Positions 24,979 to 34,099 are shown, numbered from the stretch's first letter. The stretch is 64,000 nucleotides of DNA from JALNZF01 sp964447405 (GCA_964447405.1 CAYUSP010000008.1:23606-87605), one strand, 5' to 3'. Notes: generated by a model not told the origin, from the letters alone. Translations and numbers: made by a program.

Positions 24979-25350
24979 ATGCTTTCGTCTGAGAAAGGGA
25001 GTTCCTTATTATTCATTGTTTGCTCGATCATGGTTGCGAGCATTCTCATTTTCAGCTGCTTTTCATACGTTGCTGCAGGAGAGAACTGCGCCCTGCAGGG
25101 AGGCAAGTGCAGGAACGCCTGCAGCAGCGGCGAGACTGCCGAATCCGGCGCTTTCGATGACTGCGAAGAAAAACAGGAGTGCTGTGTTGTTCTAAATGCC
25201 GCCAGCAGTCGGGTCAACTGCTGCATCTATTCCTTTGATGCGAAGAAGTACGGTCAACTCAATTGCGGTCTGCCCGAAGGCAGCAGATGCTTGAACGGTT
25301 CTGGAAGCCCGGCCCCCTGCGACCAGCTGACTGCATGCAAAAAACCCTGA
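24979..25350 (+). CDS. Small secreted cysteine-rich protein
   Basis: 123 residues. Signal peptide or anchor to about residue 33 (LLFIVCSIMVASILIFSCFSYVAA), then a mature part with a dozen Cys. Cys spacing after the signal is C-x6-C-x3-C-x13-C-x5-CC, as in animal beta-defensins, followed by a second cluster (VNCCIYSF ... LNCGLP ... RCLNG ... PCDQLTACK). Probably disulfide-stabilised in the periplasm or outside. No bacterial family recognised. It starts five bases after the PilZ gene and is probably co-transcribed. Confidence 0.75.
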   Translation: MLSSEKGSSLLFIVCSIMVASILIFSCFSYVAAGENCALQGGKCRNACSSGETAESGAFDDCEEKQECCVVLNAASSRVNCCIYSFDAKKYGQLNCGLPEGSRCLNGSGSPAPCDQLTACKKP

Positions 25351-25407
25351 GCGCGGTTGATTGGTCAGGCTGTTTTCTTCTTGCATATCATTGACGACGA
25401 TCATGGT

Positions 25408-26148
25408 TCAGCGGATAGGCACCGCAACGCTGATCGCTCCGCGGAGTTCACCTTCCTTATACCCCTCTTTCGCTCTCCCGGCAATGTCAATTTCACCAGC
25501 CGGATCACCGTGGCAATTGAGGCAGGGTTTCGTAATATAAAGCGGAATGATGTAGCGGGCTGTTTTCAAGCCGTCCTGGGCGGTCTCCTCATAGTGTGGC
25601 GTCATGCTTTTGGTAGAAGCGAACGCTGAGAGAACCCTGGCCTCGAAGTCATCCGGCTTATTGTAGGTTGCCCGGTATTTGATGCTCGTCTGTTTTAGTC
25701 TGATATCGGACCGGGGATAGAATTTCTGGCCGACCCGGCTGCCGAATACCGCGGGATTGAATCCCTTGAAGTCGCCGACCGTTTGATTGAGTTGTGTCTG
25801 GGCTTCGGCAACAACCTCCATCGCGGACTGATGGAGCGCGCTAAGAGACGATGCAAAAATATCCGTGGTCAAGACCTTGAGCTTCTTGATGTCGATGCCC
25901 GACTGTTTCAGGAATTCGGCCCGGACCAGGGGTTCATACACGTCCGGCGCGAAACGCCGGTCACCTTTGGTATGGTCATTGATGAGCGCCTGGTTGTCCG
26001 CGATCACCGTTCGCGCTGAAATAAGATAGTCAGCTACAGCGGTGGCAAGAGCCTTTTCCCGGTCAGTCGCAGAAAATGCCGGGGCAACGAGGGTAGCTAT
26101 TGCGCATAGAGTGCAGAGAAGTGCGATGGCGAGTGAATGTCGTTTCAT
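25408..26148 (-). CDS. DUF3365 (Tll0287-like) heme-binding sensor-type protein
   Basis: 246 residues. Signal peptide MKRHSLAIALLCTLCAIATLVAPAFS. ATG 26148 is set by GGAGGAG upstream; the longer 26211 start lacks this. One heme site in the diagnostic C-terminal segment CLNCHGDP followed by GYKEGELRGAISVAVP, the Tll0287-like/DUF3365 signature. Members occur as periplasmic sensor domains of kinases or chemoreceptors; here the domain stands alone, so it may be a soluble c-type heme redox or gas sensor. Confidence 0.9.
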   Translation of the reverse strand: MKRHSLAIALLCTLCAIATLVAPAFSATDREKALATAVADYLISARTVIADNQALINDHTKGDRRFAPDVYEPLVRAEFLKQSGIDIKKLKVLTTDIFASSLSALHQSAMEVVAEAQTQLNQTVGDFKGFNPAVFGSRVGQKFYPRSDIRLKQTSIKYRATYNKPDDFEARVLSAFASTKSMTPHYEETAQDGLKTARYIIPLYITKPCLNCHGDPAGEIDIAGRAKEGYKEGELRGAISVAVPIR

Positions 26149-26429
26149 ATGGTAATCTCCTCCCTGGGCGTTATTATCCGGCTGTGGCTTCTGGACGTGA
26201 TTATTGCACAAGAGGCAGGATTTTTCAAAATTATTAACTGCAATATTATGCTCAAGGCGGAGTGCTGCTCACGCTTCGGTTTCATGCGGACAGCATTTGG
26301 GAGAGGTGCCATGAGGAAGAGGATCTCTTTTTTCAACACCCGCAATGCCACCAGTTGCCATTTCTGGCGCGACGCAGATGGCTCTGTTTCGCTTGAATCA
26401 GCTGCCTTGACTGTGATACAGTGCCTGCC

Positions 26430-28061
26430 ATGATTACAGCTGGTATTGTCTTCATCATTACCTATCTGTTTATTGGTTTGCGCCAGATACCCCGCGTGCA
26501 TATTGACCGGCCGGCGGGAGCGCTCGTCGGTGCGGTGCTCATGATCGTCCTCGGCGTGCTCACGCTGGACCAGGCCTTCTCGGCCATCGATATGCACACG
26601 CTGCTGCTTCTCCTCGGCATGATGATCATCACGGTCTATCTTCGCATTGCCGGCTTCTTTGAACTTATGGCTGACCGCATGCTGTCGCTTTCAAAAACGC
26701 CTCTCCAGCTCCTGGTGCTCATCGCTTCCTCCTCCGCCGTGCTCTCGGCATTGTTTGTGAATGACACAATCTGCTTGTTATATACGCCGATCATCCTTGA
26801 AGTGACGCTTCAGCTTGGCGTGAAGCCCATGCCTTATCTGCTCGCGCTGGCCACCTCATCGAACATTGGCAGTGTCATGACCGTGACCGGCAATCCGCAA
26901 AATATGCTTATCGGTATTTATTCGAAGATTCCCTACCTGTCGTTCCTCGGTGCGCTCTTCCCTGTAGCGCTCGCTGGATTTGTCGTGTGCGTGCTGGTCA
27001 TTTGGTTCGTATATCGGCGGGAGATGAGCGCAAACGCTTTCTCCGCGCGGCCGAAGCTGCCAGAGTACCGGGTGCGCAAGAGGTTGTTGGTAAAGGCCCT
27101 GCTGGTATGCGGAGCGGTGCTTGCGGCGTTTTCCCTGGGCTATCCCTATTCACTGGTTGCCGCTGCAGGTGGTGTAGGTCTCCTGCTCATCGGCGGAGTG
27201 AGCACAGAACGGGTCCTGGAGGGAGTAGACTGGACGCTGCTGCTGTTTTTCTCGGGCCTGTTCGTGGTCATGCATGGCGTGGAGGTATCCGGACTGGCCA
27301 CAACCGCGATCGGCAAGATCGGTGATCTTTCAGCCTTGCCGTTGTACGGCAGGATCGCCGGTCTGTCCGCGGTTTCGGCGGTACTCTCGAACCTCGTGAG
27401 CAACGTGCCTGCGGTGATGCTGCTGAAGCCGCTGGTGGAATCGCTGGGTGGAGACAGGTTCCTGTGGCTCGCCCTCGCCATGAGCAGCACGCTTGCCGGG
27501 AATTTCACACTCATCGGTTCTGTCGCGAATCTGATCGTGGTTCAGCAGGCGAGAAAAAAGGCGGAAATCGGCTTCATGGAGTATTTTCGCGTGGGCGCAC
27601 TGATCACCATCGCGACCATCGCGATCGGCATCCTGGTCCTTGCCGTGGAGATCCATATCGCGTACGGCGGCGAAACCGCTGCGTCGGCGAAGAAACAGGT
27701 GTTGGTAGTGACCAATACACGGGCGGGCGGGGAGGCTCATCACCGGCTCTTCGATATCGTGCTTTTCTGTGATACCGATGCGAGCAGGGTACGGGGGCTG
27801 CAGGGCTTTAAAAAACTGAAGAGCGATGAGGCCGCACTCTTCGAGTTCCAGAAACCGGCGCCAGTTACCTTTTGGATGGGCGCTGTTGACTATCCCATTG
27901 ATATCGTTTTTATCAGCAACGACATGAAGGTCTTCAAAGTCTATGCACACTGCCAGCCGGATAGCAAAGAAGTATTTCCTTCACGGGATCCGGTTCGATG
28001 GGTGATCGAGACCGCTGCAGGATCAGGGATCGTGGTCGGGGATCAGGTAACGATCAGATAA
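26430..28061 (+). CDS. Anion permease (ArsB/NhaD-like) fused to a C-terminal DUF192 domain
   Basis: 543 residues. Residues 1-415 form about 11-12 membrane helices with the ion-transporter superfamily signatures NDTICLLYTP and SSNIGSVMTVTGNPQN in the first half and SNLVSNVPAVMLL and LAGNFTLIGSVANLIV in the second (inverted repeat). Anion substrate (arsenite, sulfate, dicarboxylate) cannot be told. From about 430 the sequence is DUF192-like: FEFQKPAPVTFWMGAVDYPIDIVFIS and VRWVIETAAGSGIVVGDQV. DUF192 is normally a separate exported protein. A GTG at 26421 is an alternative start. Confidence 0.87.
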   Translation: MITAGIVFIITYLFIGLRQIPRVHIDRPAGALVGAVLMIVLGVLTLDQAFSAIDMHTLLLLLGMMIITVYLRIAGFFELMADRMLSLSKTPLQLLVLIASSSAVLSALFVNDTICLLYTPIILEVTLQLGVKPMPYLLALATSSNIGSVMTVTGNPQNMLIGIYSKIPYLSFLGALFPVALAGFVVCVLVIWFVYRREMSANAFSARPKLPEYRVRKRLLVKALLVCGAVLAAFSLGYPYSLVAAAGGVGLLLIGGVSTERVLEGVDWTLLLFFSGLFVVMHGVEVSGLATTAIGKIGDLSALPLYGRIAGLSAVSAVLSNLVSNVPAVMLLKPLVESLGGDRFLWLALAMSSTLAGNFTLIGSVANLIVVQQARKKAEIGFMEYFRVGALITIATIAIGILVLAVEIHIAYGGETAASAKKQVLVVTNTRAGGEAHHRLFDIVLFCDTDASRVRGLQGFKKLKSDEAALFEFQKPAPVTFWMGAVDYPIDIVFISNDMKVFKVYAHCQPDSKEVFPSRDPVRWVIETAAGSGIVVGDQVTIR

Positions 28062-28113
28062 ATCGCCTAAAGAGTACTCTGCAGGTGAGCATTTCTATCA
28101 TTAACTTGCAATT

Positions 28114-28280
28114 CCCCGCAGCTTGCTGCGGGGTCACCCTATAGGTCCCTCCCCCTTGATGGGGGAGGTTAGGTGGGGGTGACGAGTACGAGCATCGGAT
28201 ACTTCACCCTCCCCTCAATCCCCTCCCATCAAGGGAGGGGCGAACATTATAATTAAGATACCACGCAGCTTGCTGCGTGG
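28114..28280. repeat. Compound nested-palindrome element
   Basis: Two near-identical hairpins, CCCCGCAGC-TT-GCTGCGGGG (28114-28133) and CCACGCAGC-TT-GCTGCGTGG (28261-28280), enclose a second inverted pair: CTCCCCCTTGATGGGGGAGG and TCACCCTCCCC...CATCAAGGGAGGGG, plus GGGGGTGA/TCACCC. No ORF inside. Appears to be a nonautonomous MITE-like unit. Confidence 0.75.
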
Positions 28281-28309
28281 AGGTTCATTTATACTGCTCT
28301 GAAAGCGCT

Positions 28310-28708
28310 TCAGTAGGGATGGCAGGAACTGCACAGCTCCCGTTCAGGCAGCCTGAGCAGGCCCCCGTGGACGTTTTGATGCGGATCGTGGCAGGTCATG
28401 CAGGTGATCTTCCCGTCATGCAAGGGCAGTTTTTGCGGATTGATTGGCGGTACGATGCCCACCTTGTGCTCGTTGGGGGCAATCCGTTCCTTGTGGCAGT
28501 CAATGCAGAGTTCGGGGATGGGCTTTTTCAACTGGATTGCCCCTTTTTTCACATTATGAGAACCGTGGCACAGGCCACAGTTCTTTTTTATTTCCGGAAG
28601 CTTTTCCGCGGGCCGATCCAGGACCGCGGATGAGCCGGCATTGACCTGGGAACCTAAAACCAGGTAAATAATAATAAGATTGATGATAAAAAGATGTCTG
28701 GTCTGCAT
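28310..28708 (-). CDS. Small tetraheme periplasmic cytochrome
   Basis: 132 residues. Signal peptide MQTRHLFIINLIIIYLVLGSQVNA; ATG 28708 preceded by GGAGA. Four CxxCH: CGLCH, CIDCH, CMTCH, CSSCH, with the doubled-CxxCH pattern (ITCMTCHDPHQNVHGGLLR, ELCSSCH). Similar layout to the 49405 tetraheme protein (TCATCHNPHRAQM...). Electron carrier, partner unknown. Confidence 0.9.
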   Translation of the reverse strand: MQTRHLFIINLIIIYLVLGSQVNAGSSAVLDRPAEKLPEIKKNCGLCHGSHNVKKGAIQLKKPIPELCIDCHKERIAPNEHKVGIVPPINPQKLPLHDGKITCMTCHDPHQNVHGGLLRLPERELCSSCHPY

Positions 28709-28927
28709 GGCGGGTGTCTCCTTCACCGGAACATGAGTTCTTCCCATAGTATAGATTGACAGTCTGATAAATGCAAATTGACCGGATGGGTAAAAATGCG
28801 GCCAAGAGCTTTCAAAGCTCATTTTAGTATTTGCAGTGTTGAGTGCTCGTCCAGTTACCATTACACCTGCTGAGATGATTACGCCCTCGAAGGTCATGGC
28901 AAACGCCCTGTTATCAAGATAAAGTCC

Positions 28928-28956
28928 TTGTTTTTATCAAAGCCATTGTTTATAAT
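28928..28956 (+). promoter_or_regulatory. Sigma-70-type promoter of the FmdB gene
   Basis: TTGTTT (28928-28933), 17-base spacer, TATAAT (28951-28956), 47 bases upstream of the ATG. Confidence 0.75.
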
Positions 28957-29002
28957 ACACGATCAATATTTGTTGTCATTTATGTTGCAGGGAGGTTGCA
29001 GT

Positions 29003-29290
29003 ATGCCGGTGTACGAATATGAATGTGATAGCTGTGGCGGCCGGTTTGAGGCTGTCCAAAAATTCAGTGATCCTCTCCTCTCCAGCTGCACGTTATGTTC
29101 CGCTCAGACCATCCGCAAGGTGCTTTCTGCGCCTGCTTTTGTGCTCAAAGGGAGCGGCTGGTATGTGTCGGATTACCCGACGAACGACAGAAAAGAGGCT
29201 GAAAAAGCGGAAAAGCCCGCCGAGGCTCCCAAACCGGCAGCGGGATGCGCGGCCGGATCATGCCCGGGCACGTGCGCATCCAAGAACTGA
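29003..29290 (+). CDS. FmdB-family zinc-ribbon protein
   Basis: 95 residues: MPVYEYECDSCGGRFE...CTLC is the FmdB/CxxC_CxxC_SSSS zinc ribbon, followed by IRKVLSAPAFVLKGSGWY and a low-complexity Lys/Ala tail ending in several Cys (GCAAGSCPGTC) which could bind another metal. GGGAGG is seven bases before ATG 29003. Regulatory role suggested for the family, not proven. The 3' end overlaps the next gene. Confidence 0.92.
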   Translation: MPVYEYECDSCGGRFEAVQKFSDPLLSSCTLCSAQTIRKVLSAPAFVLKGSGWYVSDYPTNDRKEAEKAEKPAEAPKPAAGCAAGSCPGTCASKN

Positions 29291-30066
29291 ATCCCGTGGA
29301 GCCGATCCACATCCACATTCCCTACCCCACGCTCAAAGACTATCTGGAGCTGATACGGCTTCGGCGCTACGACCTGGAGATCTATTTTTCAGCCGCAGTA
29401 CTCGACCAGATCGAAAAGCACGACCTGGAGAACCTGGTTATGCAATGTGACTGGAATCCGAAGCTGACGCTCCATGCGCCGTTCATGGACCTGAATCCCG
29501 GCGCAGTGGATCCCATGGTGCGGTCTGTTACCCAGGTGAGGTTCCGGCAGCTTTTGAACGTGGCGGCGATCCTGAAGCCGCGCGCAGCGGTCTTCCACGC
29601 TGCATATGACCGCTGGCGATACAACGGACGCAGGGATATCTGGCTTGAGAACAGCATTTCTCTCTGGAGCAAGGTAATGGAGACGGCATCCCGGATAGGG
29701 CTCCCCGTCGCAATCGAAAACGTCTTTGATGAAGATCCGGAAGCGCTCCAGATGCTCATCGAGAAGATCAACAGCCCGGCATTCGGATTCTGCTTTGATA
29801 CGGGGCACATGAACCTGTTTTCCAAGGTTCCCCTCGAAACTTGGTTCAAGGCCCTCGGCCGCCATCTGATCGAGGTGCATTTGCACGATAATGACGGTTC
29901 TGCGGACTCCCACTGGGCGTTAGGACGGGGTACGGTAGCGTTTGATGCCTTTTTCCGCTTGATGAAGGTCTATGCCCCGGTTCCCATTTATACGATCGAA
30001 GCCCACGACCGCGATGATGTGGATGCAAGCATTGAGCGGGTAAATACCTTTTTACTGAACTCCTAG
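29245..30066 (+). CDS. Sugar phosphate isomerase/epimerase-type TIM barrel
   Basis: About 265-273 residues, xylose-isomerase-like (AP endonuclease 2 family) barrel: LTLHAPFMDLNPG, AVFHAAYDRWRYNG, PVAIENVFDEDPE, FCFDTGHMNLFS, IEVHLHDNDGSADSH, YTIEAHDRDDVD carry the expected metal-binding Glu/Asp/His. Substrate unknown. The start is unclear: ATG 29245, ATG 29260 and GTG 29269 all lie within the preceding FmdB gene, indicating translational coupling. Confidence 0.85.
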   Translation: MRGRIMPGHVRIQELNPVEPIHIHIPYPTLKDYLELIRLRRYDLEIYFSAAVLDQIEKHDLENLVMQCDWNPKLTLHAPFMDLNPGAVDPMVRSVTQVRFRQLLNVAAILKPRAAVFHAAYDRWRYNGRRDIWLENSISLWSKVMETASRIGLPVAIENVFDEDPEALQMLIEKINSPAFGFCFDTGHMNLFSKVPLETWFKALGRHLIEVHLHDNDGSADSHWALGRGTVAFDAFFRLMKVYAPVPIYTIEAHDRDDVDASIERVNTFLLNS

Positions 30067-30151
30067 GGGAACGGCATGGCATGCAGGGCAGGGGCACAGA
30101 ATACCTTGTTTGCGGTTGATATGCACCGGCTGTGCACAGTGATTGGATGAC

Positions 30152-31900
30152 ATGAAAAAAACCATCATACTAATCGGCATCGTTCTTTGCAGCTCCGCCT
30201 GCGCAACCCTGCCCACCAGGCAGAGTGAAAATCTTTTTGCCCCTGGCTCCTCTGATGTGCAGATGCAGGCGGATGCCTACTACCATTTCATAGCCGGCAG
30301 AATGTCCGAAGAGGAGGGTGACCTGGAAACCGCCCAGCGTGAGTATGCGGAAGCGTTTACGATGGACCCTAATGCCGCCGAGGTCGCGCTATCACTCTCC
30401 TCCCTCGCTATTCGTAAAGGGGAGCTCGATCAGGCAACTGTGTATGCGCAGCGGGCGGCGGAACTCCGGCCGGACAGTACGCGTGCGTTCTTGCTGCTGG
30501 CCAGCATAGCGACGAGCAAGAAGAAATATGATGATGCGGTGCTGGCATACCGCAAGGTCATAGAAATCAATCCGAAGCTGGACGATCCCTATCTGTATCT
30601 TGGTTCGCTGTATGCGTCGCTCAAGCGCTACGACGAGGCAGTGGAGATGTTCACGTCGCTCGCAAAGAGCAACCCCCAGTCTCTCATGTCCCATTACTAT
30701 CTCGGCAGGATCTATGCGGACCGGCAGATGTACAAGCAGGCCCTTGAAGAGTTCCAGCGCGCTATTTCCCTGAGAGATGATTTCGAGCCGGCCCATACGG
30801 GCATGGCCTACATTTACGAAACCACGGACAGGATCCCCGAGGCAATCTCCGCCTACAAACAGTCGATCGAGATCAATCCTCATAATATGGAGATCCAGCA
30901 GCATCTGGCTCAGCTCTATATTCAGCAAAACGCTCTTCCCGAGGCATTGGAACAGCTCAACAAAATCATTGCGACGGATCCACGGAACTTCGATGCTTAC
31001 GTAAAGATGGGCCTTATTTATGCCGAGCAGAAGCAGTATGCACAGGCTGCGGCCGTGTTCAAAACTGTGCTCGATGCCATGCCGAAGGATGTGAAGGTAA
31101 GACGCTACCATGCTTCCATGCTGGTTGCTCAGGAGCGGTATGAGGAAGCGCTCGAAAACTACCTGTTGATCCAGGCGGCGGTTCCTGATGATGTTGATAC
31201 GGTATTGCAGATCGCGTATATCTACGCGCAGATGGAAAGAACCGCGGAGGCGGTTCCTCTTCTGGAAAAAGTGCTGGCGGAACAGCCCGGCAAACCTCAG
31301 TTGTATCTGTATCTCGCCAATGCATATCTGGATCTTGGACAGCTTGAGCAGGCTGTTGTGACGCTCTCAAGGGGCATCGAGATGGCCCCCGACCGGGACG
31401 ACCTGTATTTCAGCCTTGCGGTAGTGCAGGAGAAATTGGGCAGGCGCGAGGATATGATCGCTTCGCTTAAAAAGGCGATCGAATTGAAGCCTGACAATGC
31501 AGACGCGCTGAACTACCTGGGCTATACCTATGCTGAGAAGGGCGAAAACCTCGAAGAATCGGTCCGGCTCATCAAACGGGCGCTTCTGATCAAGCGGGAC
31601 AACGGTTATATCCTCGACAGTCTCGCATGGGCATATTTTCAGAACGGCATGATCAAAGAATCCCTCGAAGTCATGAAAAAGGCGATCAGCAAGGTCGAGG
31701 ATGATCCTGTCATGCGCGAGCACTATGGCGACATCTTCCTCAAACTGTCCAAAAAGGACAAGGCCAGGGAACAGTGGCTCAAATCTCTGGAACTGGACCC
31801 CGCGAACAAAAACCTGCAGGAGAAATTCAGGAAGGCGGGATTCGGCGATCCCGAGGTCCTGCTGAAGAACGTGAAACCGAGGAAAAAAGGTAAAAAGTGA
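30152..31900 (+). CDS. TPR-repeat lipoprotein
   Basis: 582 residues. Type II signal with lipobox MKKTIILIGIVLCSSAC, then around 14-15 tetratricopeptide repeats filling most of the chain (for example AYRKVIEINPKLDDPYLYLG, AISAYKQSIEINPHNMEIQ). TPR solenoids scaffold protein complexes; at the outer membrane they often serve envelope assembly or secretion. Stop overlaps the next start (GTGA). A TPR lipoprotein, a LolB-like lipoprotein and ispE in this order is a recurrent arrangement in related bacteria. Confidence 0.92.
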   Translation: MKKTIILIGIVLCSSACATLPTRQSENLFAPGSSDVQMQADAYYHFIAGRMSEEEGDLETAQREYAEAFTMDPNAAEVALSLSSLAIRKGELDQATVYAQRAAELRPDSTRAFLLLASIATSKKKYDDAVLAYRKVIEINPKLDDPYLYLGSLYASLKRYDEAVEMFTSLAKSNPQSLMSHYYLGRIYADRQMYKQALEEFQRAISLRDDFEPAHTGMAYIYETTDRIPEAISAYKQSIEINPHNMEIQQHLAQLYIQQNALPEALEQLNKIIATDPRNFDAYVKMGLIYAEQKQYAQAAAVFKTVLDAMPKDVKVRRYHASMLVAQERYEEALENYLLIQAAVPDDVDTVLQIAYIYAQMERTAEAVPLLEKVLAEQPGKPQLYLYLANAYLDLGQLEQAVVTLSRGIEMAPDRDDLYFSLAVVQEKLGRREDMIASLKKAIELKPDNADALNYLGYTYAEKGENLEESVRLIKRALLIKRDNGYILDSLAWAYFQNGMIKESLEVMKKAISKVEDDPVMREHYGDIFLKLSKKDKAREQWLKSLELDPANKNLQEKFRKAGFGDPEVLLKNVKPRKKGKK

Positions 31901-32676
31901 ACTCCCGCCTGTTGCTCGTTCTTATCGTTATCCCTATTTTGTTCTCATGTCTTCCTAAAAAGCCGGAGATCCCCCTGGCCGAGGTTGCTGCAGGACCACT
32001 CCTTGATGCACTGGAGCATCAGAGGAAATCGTTCTCCAGTCTCAAGGCGGTTGCCACCCTAGAGGTGGTCAAACGGGGGAGAAAACGCACCTTTGAGAAT
32101 GTTGGCATTGTGCTTGATGGCCTCCGCAGACTCAGGCTCGAGGCATTCGGGCCAATGGGGCAATCGGAGCTGGCTCTGGTGTGGGACGGCGCGGAGGTGC
32201 TTCTCCGGCTGCCCGGAAGCGACCGGGTCATCAAGGACGGGAAGGAGCAGCTGGAGCGCTTGCTGGGCGAGGACCTCGACGTTAGGGAACTCGGTATGAT
32301 TTTTTCCGGGAACATACCGGAGCAGACTGTTCCGCAGGTCGCACGCTTGGGCTGTACGCGGCATAATGAGTGCACGCTCACCTTGCCACAGGGCATTCTT
32401 GAGCGCCGGATTAAGGTCCGCTTTCTGCAAGCCAGGCTTGAGAATGCACCCCGTATCGTCAGTCATGAGCTATTCAGGTCAGGGGAGCTTTACTATCGCG
32501 TGGAGTATGACAGGACAGAGGAAATATCGTCCTACCCTCTTCCCATGCATATCGAAATCAGCAATCCCGGCCGGAATGTTTCCCTGACGATCGTATATGG
32601 TGATGCAGATGTTAACGTGCCAATCAGTGACGGGATGTTCACACTTCCTGATGGGGGATCAGGGAATGACCGGTGA
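31897..32676 (+). CDS. LolB-like / DUF4292-type lipoprotein
   Basis: 259 residues from GTG 31897 (GTGA overlap with the TPR gene). Signal with lipobox LLVLIVIPILFSC. The mature part has an alternating-strand character (LKAVATLEVVKRGRKRTFENVGIVL, LRRLRLEAFGPMGQSELALVW) typical of LolB/LolA-like open barrels that carry lipoproteins to the outer membrane. Exact family is tentative. Confidence 0.78.
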   Translation: MNSRLLLVLIVIPILFSCLPKKPEIPLAEVAAGPLLDALEHQRKSFSSLKAVATLEVVKRGRKRTFENVGIVLDGLRRLRLEAFGPMGQSELALVWDGAEVLLRLPGSDRVIKDGKEQLERLLGEDLDVRELGMIFSGNIPEQTVPQVARLGCTRHNECTLTLPQGILERRIKVRFLQARLENAPRIVSHELFRSGELYYRVEYDRTEEISSYPLPMHIEISNPGRNVSLTIVYGDADVNVPISDGMFTLPDGGSGNDR

Positions 32677-32742
32677 TTGCGGTTTGTGGTATGAATCCTC
32701 ATTAGGGCAAGGACGAAGTGAAGCGGGAGCGACGGGGCTGCC

Positions 32743-33606
32743 ATGGACACCATAACGCTGCATTCTCCGGCCAAGGTAAATCTCTGCCTGTCCGTGCTCG
32801 GCAAGCGGACTGACGGCTATCATGACGTGCAAATGGTCATGCAGATGGTGGGTTTATACGATGAGGTGATCGTTTCCCGGGAAGGCCATGGCATACAGGT
32901 CGTCTGCGACCATGGTGCGATTCCCCCGGGCGAGGGCAATATTGCATGGAAGGCGGCCGCTGAGATGTTCAGGATATGCGGATACCATGCCGGGCTTTCG
33001 ATCTCGATCAGGAAGCACATTCCGGTGGCTGCCGGGCTCGGTGGCGGGAGCGGCAATGCCGCGGCCGTGATCCTTGCAGTGAATCGGTTGCTCGGTTTGG
33101 GCCTCGGCCTGGACCGTCTTGCTGAGATCGGCGCCCGCATCGGCATGGATGTCCCTTTTTTCCTCTACGGCCCGACCGCTCTGGCCCTCGGAAGGGGGGA
33201 TCTCATCAGCGAACTGCCGGTACTGCCCAAATGCAGGTTGTTGCTGGTCAATCCCGGCTTCGAGACGTCCACTGCCTGGGTCTATAAAAACATAAATTTG
33301 GGGTTGACAAAGAAAGTTGACTGTACTAAAATTGCAAGGCTTTCGCTCGGAAATATCGCCAAGGGGCTTCATAATGACCTTGAGACCGTGACCATGGCTG
33401 CGCATCCCGTAATCGGCCGCATCAAAAACATGTTGATCGGCCAGGGAGCTTTGGGCGCACTTATGAGCGGCAGCGGTCCGACGGTTTTCGGTATCTTTCA
33501 GGCCGAAAAAGATCGCCAGGCCGCGGCGGATGACCTTTCTCAGGAGGGATGGAGCCTCTACCCAGTTGATACGTTGACCGCATCGCCCTTGCAGGCCGTG
33601 GAGTAG
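32743..33606 (+). CDS. ispE: 4-diphosphocytidyl-2-C-methyl-D-erythritol kinase
   Basis: 287 residues, GHMP kinase of the MEP isoprenoid pathway. SPAKVNLCLSVLGKRTDGYHD at the N-terminus, PVAAGLGGGSGNAAAVI (ATP-binding glycine loop), GMDVPFFLYG, and GALGALMSGSGPTVFGIF near the C-terminus. GGAGCGACGGGG precedes the ATG. Confidence 0.98.
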   Translation: MDTITLHSPAKVNLCLSVLGKRTDGYHDVQMVMQMVGLYDEVIVSREGHGIQVVCDHGAIPPGEGNIAWKAAAEMFRICGYHAGLSISIRKHIPVAAGLGGGSGNAAAVILAVNRLLGLGLGLDRLAEIGARIGMDVPFFLYGPTALALGRGDLISELPVLPKCRLLLVNPGFETSTAWVYKNINLGLTKKVDCTKIARLSLGNIAKGLHNDLETVTMAAHPVIGRIKNMLIGQGALGALMSGSGPTVFGIFQAEKDRQAAADDLSQEGWSLYPVDTLTASPLQAVE

Positions 33607-33681
33607 CAGAGCTGACAACCGTATTTTACCGCGTTCAGGATTGACCATATAACCGCGATTCTTCACCACGAGGGGGCGTCT

Positions 33682-33984
33682 ATGGAGATCACTGAGGTGA
33701 GGGTTTTTCCGGTCAACAACGAAGAGCGTCTCAAGGCTTATGCCACGATTACGATAGATAATGTGTTCCTGATCAGGGATCTGCGCGTCATCAGCGGTAA
33801 CGCCAGCCTCTTTGTGGCCATGCCAAGCCGGAAAATGAAGGACGGGACATTCAAGGACATCGCCCATCCCCTGAACAGCGAGACCAGGCGGGTGATCGAA
33901 AAAAGGGTCCTCGCCGAATATGAACATGAGCTGGCCAATCCGACGAAGCGGGAACCTGCACCAATAGTTCCCGAGGTTCATTAG
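33682..33984 (+). CDS. spoVG: SpoVG-family RNA/DNA-binding regulator
   Basis: 100 residues: MEITEVRVFPVNNEERLKAY, ITIDNVFLIRDLRVI and MPSRKMKDGTFKDIAHPLN are diagnostic. Found in many non-sporulating bacteria; known members bind nucleic acid and modulate gene expression. The following terminator ends the unit before the tRNA gene. Confidence 0.97.
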   Translation: MEITEVRVFPVNNEERLKAYATITIDNVFLIRDLRVISGNASLFVAMPSRKMKDGTFKDIAHPLNSETRRVIEKRVLAEYEHELANPTKREPAPIVPEVH

Positions 33985-34028
33985 CGCCGATATGATTTGA
34001 GTTTTGCCGATTCTGCATCTGACTCGAG

Positions 34029-34053
34029 AGGATAGGCGCCTGCCTATCCTTTT
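34029..34053 (+). terminator. Intrinsic terminator after spoVG
   Basis: AGGATAGGC, four-base loop, GCCTATCCT, then TTT and, after GATG, seven more T. Confidence 0.88.
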
Positions 34054-34099
34054 GATGTTTTTTTCCGGTCTCCGGCGTGAAGCCAGGACCGGCTTTCGA

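Noticed and set aside
33300..33340. TTGACA-like promoter inside ispE
   Set aside because: Matches by chance within coding sequence, with no properly spaced -10.
32854..33981. Long minus-strand open frame over ispE and spoVG
   Set aside because: Antisense shadow of two certain genes; no ribosome site and unnatural composition.
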